A DNA stretch of 50,176 nucleotides from Streptomyces silvae (lineage in GTDB: Bacteria > Actinomycetota > Actinomycetes > Streptomycetales > Streptomycetaceae). Both the position numbers and the translations under genes were made by a program. Positions 45,947 through 50,176 of the stretch are shown here, in pieces. A model generated the notes under the pieces. The model worked only from the letters and a program-made list of their open reading frames with translations. It was not told where the DNA came from and did no database searches. Each line of letters begins with the position of its first letter. Positions within the stretch are counted from its first letter, which is position 1. Where the stretch lies: contig NZ_JAERUC010000064.1 of NCBI RefSeq assembly GCF_016745505.1, positions 1-50,176 on the forward strand, read 5' to 3'.

Positions 45947-47050
45947 CTAGGACAGCCGCTTGACCGCCGCGTCCACCCGCTCGTCCGAGGCCGTCAGCGC
46001 CACCCGTACGAAGCGGTCCCCGGCCGGCCCGTAGAAGTCGCCCGGCGCCACCAGGATGCCGAGCTCCGCCAGGTGCGCCACGGTCTCCCAGCAGGGCTCG
46101 TCGCGCGTGGCCCAGAGGTAGAGGCTCGCCTCGCTGTGCTCGATCCGGAAGCCGTGGGCCTCCAGTGCGGCCCGCAGCACCGCGCGCCGCCGCGCGTAAC
46201 GCTCCCGCTGCTCCGCCACGTGCGTGTCGTCGCCCAGCGCCGCGACGGTCGCCGCCTGGACCGGGGCCGGCGTCATCATCCCGCCGTGCTTGCGGATCTG
46301 GAGCAGCTCGCCGAGGACGGCCGCGTCGCCCGCGATGAAGGCCGCGCGGTAGCCGGCCAGGTTGGAGCGCTTGGAGAGCGAGTGGACGGCGACGAGGCCC
46401 TCGTACGAACCGCCGCAGACGTCCGCGTGCAGCACGGAGACGGGCTCGGCCTCCCAGCCGAGCTCCAGGTAGCACTCGTCGCTGAAGACCAGCACCCCGT
46501 GCTCGCGCGCCCAGGCGACGATCCGGATCAGCTCGTCCTTCGGCAGGACGCGGCCCGTCGGGTTGGACGGCGAGTTGAGCCAGAGCAGCTTCAGGCCCTC
46601 AGGGTCCAGCTCCGTCGGGTCGTCGTAGACGACGGGCTCGGCGCCGCAGAGCCGCGCCCCGACCTCGTACGTCGGGTAGGCGAGCCGGGGGTAGGCGACC
46701 TTGTCGCCCGCGCCGAGACCCAGCTGGGTCGGCAGCCAGGCCACCAGCTCCTTGGAGCCGACGACCGGCAGCACGTTCCCGTGCGTCACACCCGTCGCGC
46801 CGAGCCTGCGCTCCACCCAGCCGGTCAGGGCGTCACGCAGCGCCTCGGTCCCCCACACCGTCGGATAGCCGGGGCTGTCCGCCGCGCCGATCAGCGCCTG
46901 CTGGATCAGCTCGGGCACCGGGTCGACGGGCGTACCGACGGACAGGTCCACGAGGCCGTCCGGATGGGCCACGGCCGTCGCCTTGTAGGGCGCCAGCTTG
47001 TCCCAGGGGAAGACCGGGAGACGGGAGGAGACGGGAACTGCTGCGGACAC
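45947..47050 (-). CDS. dapC: Succinyldiaminopimelate aminotransferase
   Basis: 367 residues, class I/II PLP aminotransferase. Key stretches are VDLSVGTPVDPVPELIQQAL, YPTVWGTEALRDAL, WLNSPSNPTGRVLPKDEL, LVFSDECYLELGW and the PLP lysine in HSLSKRSNLAGYRAAF. It makes N-succinyl-LL-diaminopimelate from the keto acid, the step before DapE. The GTG at 47050 (VSAAVPVSSRLPVF) is the usual family start; a longer frame to 47107 lacks support. It is just downstream of the ferredoxin gene on the same strand, matching Rv1177-Rv1178 order. Confidence 0.94.
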   Translation of the reverse strand: MSAAVPVSSRLPVFPWDKLAPYKATAVAHPDGLVDLSVGTPVDPVPELIQQALIGAADSPGYPTVWGTEALRDALTGWVERRLGATGVTHGNVLPVVGSKELVAWLPTQLGLGAGDKVAYPRLAYPTYEVGARLCGAEPVVYDDPTELDPEGLKLLWLNSPSNPTGRVLPKDELIRIVAWAREHGVLVFSDECYLELGWEAEPVSVLHADVCGGSYEGLVAVHSLSKRSNLAGYRAAFIAGDAAVLGELLQIRKHGGMMTPAPVQAATVAALGDDTHVAEQRERYARRRAVLRAALEAHGFRIEHSEASLYLWATRDEPCWETVAHLAELGILVAPGDFYGPAGDRFVRVALTASDERVDAAVKRLS

Positions 47051-47149
47051 GGAACTCTGCTTTCTCGTACGGGGCCGTGGCGGCCGGAAAACACCTCGGT
47101 CCCGCACGGTGACAAGCCGTACGGGACCGGGCGGCGCTCGTGCGGCCGC

Positions 47150-47470
47150 TTACTGGTTCTGCGGCGGCAGCGCGGCGATGAACGCGTGGTCGCGCTCGAT
47201 GAGGCCCAGCTTGGAGGCACCACCCGGCGAGCCGAGGTCGTCGAAGAACTCGACGTTCGCCTTGTAGTAGTCCTTCCACTCCTCCGGGGTGTCGTCCTCG
47301 TAGAAGATGGCCTCGACCGGGCACACCGGCTCACAGGCTCCACAGTCGACGCACTCGTCCGGATGGATGTACAAGGACCTGGAGCCCTCGTAGATGCAGT
47401 CGACGGGGCACTCTTCGATGCAGGCCTTGTCCTTCACGTCGACACAAGGCTGCGCGATGACGTAGGTCAC
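47150..47470 (-). CDS. fdxA: 7Fe ferredoxin
   Basis: 106 residues. The N-terminal cysteines in QPCVDVKDKACIEECPVDCI, then CVDCGACEPVCPVEAIFYED, supply ligands for one [3Fe-4S] and one [4Fe-4S] cluster, the typical actinobacterial FdxA/FdxC pattern. The C-terminal 40 residues form the usual helical extension (EWKDYYKANVEFFDDLGSPG). It transfers electrons, for example to P450 or other redox enzymes. The GTG start has GAGGAGGAA 8 nt upstream. It is divergent from the GNAT gene and sits upstream of dapC. Confidence 0.96.
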   Translation of the reverse strand: MTYVIAQPCVDVKDKACIEECPVDCIYEGSRSLYIHPDECVDCGACEPVCPVEAIFYEDDTPEEWKDYYKANVEFFDDLGSPGGASKLGLIERDHAFIAALPPQNQ

Positions 47471-47587
47471 GCTGTCGTTCCTCCTCGGTAGGGCGTTGGC
47501 TCTCGCGCGGGAGCGCGGCGTCGTCGATGCCCGCCCCTAGTATCTCCGTTCCGGGGCACGATCCGAACAGGAGGGGCAGACAGAGCT

Positions 47588-48589
47588 GTGGAATTCACCA
47601 TCGGCGGACGGCTCGAGGTTCGCATAACACCCGCTGACGTGGGCAAACGCGTGTCCGTGCGGCGCGTCGCCGACGTGCCCGGCGAGGGTGCGAAGTTCAC
47701 CGACACGGTCGGCGTTCTCACATCGTGGGACGACGGAGTGCTGTCGGTCACGACGAAGAGCGGCGAGACCATCCGCATCGCGGAATCCGCGCTGGTGGCG
47801 GGCAAGGTGGTGCCCCCGGCCCCGGCACGCCGCCGCGGTCCCGCGGCCTCCTTCGGTGAACTCGCCCTGGTGACCGCGCGCGCCTGGCAGCCCGTGGAGA
47901 GCGAACTCCTGGGCGAGTGGCGGCTGCGCGCGGCCGGCGGATTCACCCGCCGCGCCAACTCCGTGCTGCCGCTCGGCGATCCGGGTCTCCCGCTCGGCGA
48001 GGCACTCGGGCGTGTCACCCGCTGGTACGAGGACCGGGGCCTGCCCGCCTGCATCCAGGCGGCCACCGGAGCCGAGGGGACGCAGGAGCGGCTCTGCGCG
48101 GGCCTGGAGGAGCACGGCTGGCGGCGCGAGGTGACCGCCGAGGTGCGGATCGCCGCGCTGGCACCGGTCGGCGACCTGGACACGGACATCTCCGCCGTAC
48201 GGCTGGCCCGGGAGCCGGACGACGCGTGGCTCTCCCGGTACCAGCGCTTCGGGACTCCCGGGCCCCATGTGCGCGCGGTGCTGGGCAGCGGGCCCTCCGT
48301 CCTGTTCGCCTCCGTGCCGGGCGACGATCCGGCGGGGGCGCCCGCGGCGATCGGACGCTGCGTGGTGGACGGCCGCTGGGCGGGCTTCATGGCCGTCGAG
48401 GTGGACCCCGCACAGCGGCGCCGCGGTCTCGCCACGGCCGTCATGACGGCGCTGGCGCGTACGGCGCTGGACGAGGGCGCCTCGGCCGCGTGGCTCCAGG
48501 TGGAGGCGGACAATGGAGGTGCCCGTGCGCTGTACGACGGCATGGGCTTCGCCACCCACCACAGCTACCACCACTTCCGGCCCGCGTAG
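47588..48589 (+). CDS. GNAT N-acetyltransferase (cg3035/Rv0428c type)
   Basis: 333 residues. The N-terminal part (about 1-80) is a small beta-rich domain (FTIGGRLEVRITPADVGKRV; GVLTSWDDGVLSVTT) that recalls an SH3-like or DUF4081-type module and is typical of the cg3035/Rv0428c group. The C-terminal GNAT domain shows the acetyl-CoA loop VEVDPAQRRRGLATAVMTAL and AAWLQVEADNGGARALYDGMGF. Substrate is unknown. The start is a GTG with no strong ribosome site. It diverges from the ferredoxin gene. Confidence 0.9.
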   Translation: MEFTIGGRLEVRITPADVGKRVSVRRVADVPGEGAKFTDTVGVLTSWDDGVLSVTTKSGETIRIAESALVAGKVVPPAPARRRGPAASFGELALVTARAWQPVESELLGEWRLRAAGGFTRRANSVLPLGDPGLPLGEALGRVTRWYEDRGLPACIQAATGAEGTQERLCAGLEEHGWRREVTAEVRIAALAPVGDLDTDISAVRLAREPDDAWLSRYQRFGTPGPHVRAVLGSGPSVLFASVPGDDPAGAPAAIGRCVVDGRWAGFMAVEVDPAQRRRGLATAVMTALARTALDEGASAAWLQVEADNGGARALYDGMGFATHHSYHHFRPA

Positions 48590-48619
48590 CGGGGACAGCA
48601 GCAGGGGGACGTGTCGCAC

Positions 48620-49471
48620 ATGAGCGCCGAGGATCCGGCCACGGCCGAACGACGGCGGCGGTTCGCCGAGGAGGCCCGCGCCGAACGGCCCGACCTCGCG
48701 CTGCTCTGCCTGCTGCTGGGCGCGGAGGCGGCCCCTCCGGCGCCCGGGGACGCCGATCCCCATGGCATCGACGCGGCGCAGATCGAGCTGGACCGGCTGG
48801 CCGGCCTCCTCCCGTACGGGGCGCGCGGGCCCCGCGTGTGGGCGTCCGCGCTCGCCGAACTGCTCGGCGAGCGCTGCGGTTTCGCGGGCTCCTCCCAGGA
48901 CTACCAGCGGCTGGACTCCTCGGTGCTCCAGCAGGTGCTGCGGCGGCGCAGGGGCCTGCCCATCCTGCTGTCCGTGGTCTGGATCGAGGTCGCCCGGAGA
49001 GCCGGTGCCCCCGTCTACGGGCTGTCGCTCCCTGGCCATTACGTGGTCGGGTTCGGCGACCCGGCCGAGCGGGTGCTGGCCGATCCCTTCTCCGGCGGCG
49101 CCCCGCTGAGCGGTGAGGACGCGGAGCTGATGGTGGCCGGGGCGACCGGGGCGCCGCCCTCGGCGACGACGCAGGTGCCCGCCAGGCCGCTGGAGACGGT
49201 GCTGCGGATCCTGAACAACATCCGGGCCTGGGCGGCGGCGCGCCCCGAGCGCACGGATGTGGCGCTGTGGGCGCTCGACCTGTCCCTGCTGCTGCCCTCG
49301 CACCCCGCGAGGCTCCGCTACGAGCGGGCGCAGCTCCTCGTGCAGCGCGGGGAGTTCCTGCGCGGGGCGGCGGAGATGGACGAGTACGCGGAGATCGTCG
49401 ACGGCATCGAGCCGACGGCCGCCGAGGCGATCCGCCACCGCGCCCAGGCCGCCAGGGCGCTGCTGAACTGA
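48620..49471 (+). CDS. SirB1-like transglutaminase-fold protein
   Basis: 283 residues. It contains LDSSVLQQVLRRRRGLPILL then SVVWIEVARRAGAPVYGLSL and PGHYVVGFGD, the SirB1/transglutaminase-like core (the usual Cys-His-Asp are reduced to the H in PGHYVV, so peptide-bond chemistry is doubtful). The C-terminal part (about 190-283) is helical with tetratricopeptide-like character (LLPSHPARLRYERAQLLVQRG). The ATG at 48620 has GGGGGA 10 nt upstream; a GTG at 48611 is possible. It is just downstream of the GNAT gene (30-bp gap) and probably cotranscribed. Confidence 0.88.
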   Translation: MSAEDPATAERRRRFAEEARAERPDLALLCLLLGAEAAPPAPGDADPHGIDAAQIELDRLAGLLPYGARGPRVWASALAELLGERCGFAGSSQDYQRLDSSVLQQVLRRRRGLPILLSVVWIEVARRAGAPVYGLSLPGHYVVGFGDPAERVLADPFSGGAPLSGEDAELMVAGATGAPPSATTQVPARPLETVLRILNNIRAWAAARPERTDVALWALDLSLLLPSHPARLRYERAQLLVQRGEFLRGAAEMDEYAEIVDGIEPTAAEAIRHRAQAARALLN

Positions 49472-49552
49472 ACGCGTACGCACCGGACGGCCCCGCCGCG
49501 TGGTCATCCTCTGAACTCACGGGCCGGGCCGACTGGGCGCAAAGTCTCCCAA

Positions 49553-49591
49553 TTGCCGTACGGCCGAAGCCATTTGTTGCCCGTACGGCAA
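49553..49591. terminator. Inverted repeat after the SirB1-like gene
   Basis: TTGCCGTACGG (49553-49563) and CCGTACGGCAA (49581-49591) pair over 11 bp across a 17-nt loop. Each arm also contains the palindrome GCCGTACGGC or its core. It may end the GNAT-SirB1 transcript or bind a protein. Confidence 0.5.
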
Positions 49592-49618
49592 ACAGTTGAG
49601 GCTCCTGATGCACACCTC

Positions 49619-49674
49619 TTGACGTGTCCAGGGCGACGGCGGTTACATCGGCGAAACGAGAGAGCGCTCTCTCG
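49619..49674 (+). promoter_or_regulatory. Promoter with 18-bp LacI-type operator
   Basis: TTGACG (49619-49624), an 18-bp spacer and TTACAT (49643-49648) form a plausible promoter. Right after it lies CGAGAGAGCGCTCTCTCG (49657-49674), a perfect 18-bp palindrome whose GAGCGCTC core is typical of LacI-family sugar-regulator operators in Streptomyces. Placement over the expected transcription start suits repression. Confidence 0.6.
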
Positions 49675-49727
49675 CCTCTCTCGAGGTTCCGTCGTGCACC
49701 CGTACCACGACCCAGGAGACGTCATCC

Positions 49728-50176
<449 letters not shown>

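Noticed and set aside
45860..45955. CRISPR-like or tandem repeats around the ACAGCCGC motif
   Set aside because: Short GTACA and ACAGCCGC copies recur irregularly; no spaced repeat unit of constant length.

Overview
The window is chromosomal DNA from a high-GC actinomycete, almost certainly a Streptomyces. Supporting signs are the very strong G/C bias at third codon positions, frequent GTG starts, ATGA/GTGA start-stop overlaps, many probable leaderless genes, and families typical of Streptomyces (DUF3152, DUF3107, DUF3117, DUF6758, LOG, FolP2, a SigE/RseA/HtrA/TatB set). I see no tRNA, rRNA, insertion sequence, phage gene or CRISPR array. All homology statements rest on reading motifs and on family knowledge, not on a search.

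Two actinobacterial core blocks dominate. From memory, moeZ, DUF3152, TetR, DUF3107, ferritin-like protein and RhlE correspond to Mycobacterium tuberculosis Rv3206c-Rv3211. The set corA, mgtE-like, mrp, tatB, htrA, rseA, sigE, O-methyltransferase, DUF3117, tagA, DivIVA-like, folP2, LOG, dapE, dapC and ferredoxin corresponds to genes scattered over Rv1177-Rv1239c.

Layout. 1-1.2 kb: moeZ, sulfur transfer. 1.3-6.3 kb, minus strand: a compact set of a PelF-type glycosyltransferase, a polytopic membrane protein, a 19-codon leader ORF, an NDP-sugar epimerase and a spherulin-4 (GH135-like) protein, which reads as an undescribed exopolysaccharide locus resembling fungal galactosaminogalactan or bacterial Pel clusters. 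6.5-12.2 kb, minus: a peptide/nickel-type ABC importer behind a leader peptide ending in Cys-rich HCVADILCR, which suggests control by cysteine. 12.3-16.3 kb: DUF3152 metzincin-like protein, alpha/beta hydrolase, small acidic protein, TetR regulator, DUF3107. 16.3-22.2 kb: ferritin-like protein, RhlE-type helicase with an apparent CTG start coupled to an upstream ORF, second alpha/beta hydrolase, NYN-domain protein, 50-residue protein. 22.2-26.6 kb: MarC, PHP phosphoesterase, DUF6758, MFS exporter, suppressor-of-fused protein. 27-32.6 kb: magnesium and Fe-S group (CorA, MgtE cytosolic module without channel, DUF1003, Mrp). 32.6-39 kb: envelope-stress group (TatB, HtrA, anti-sigma, SigE with an ECF-type promoter, O-methyltransferase, DUF3117). 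39.3-47.5 kb: enoyl-CoA hydratase, TagA, DivIVA-like, FolP2, LOG, DapE, lysozyme-like protein, small secreted protein, DapC, ferredoxin. 47.6-50.2 kb: GNAT acetyltransferase, SirB1-like protein, and the start of a large secreted protein behind an 18-bp LacI-type palindrome.

The genes cover cofactor/sulfur handling, divalent-metal homeostasis, lysine/peptidoglycan precursor synthesis (dapC, dapE) and the extracytoplasmic stress response. The accessory content lies mainly between moeZ and the DUF3152 gene (1.3-12.2 kb) and at the right edge.
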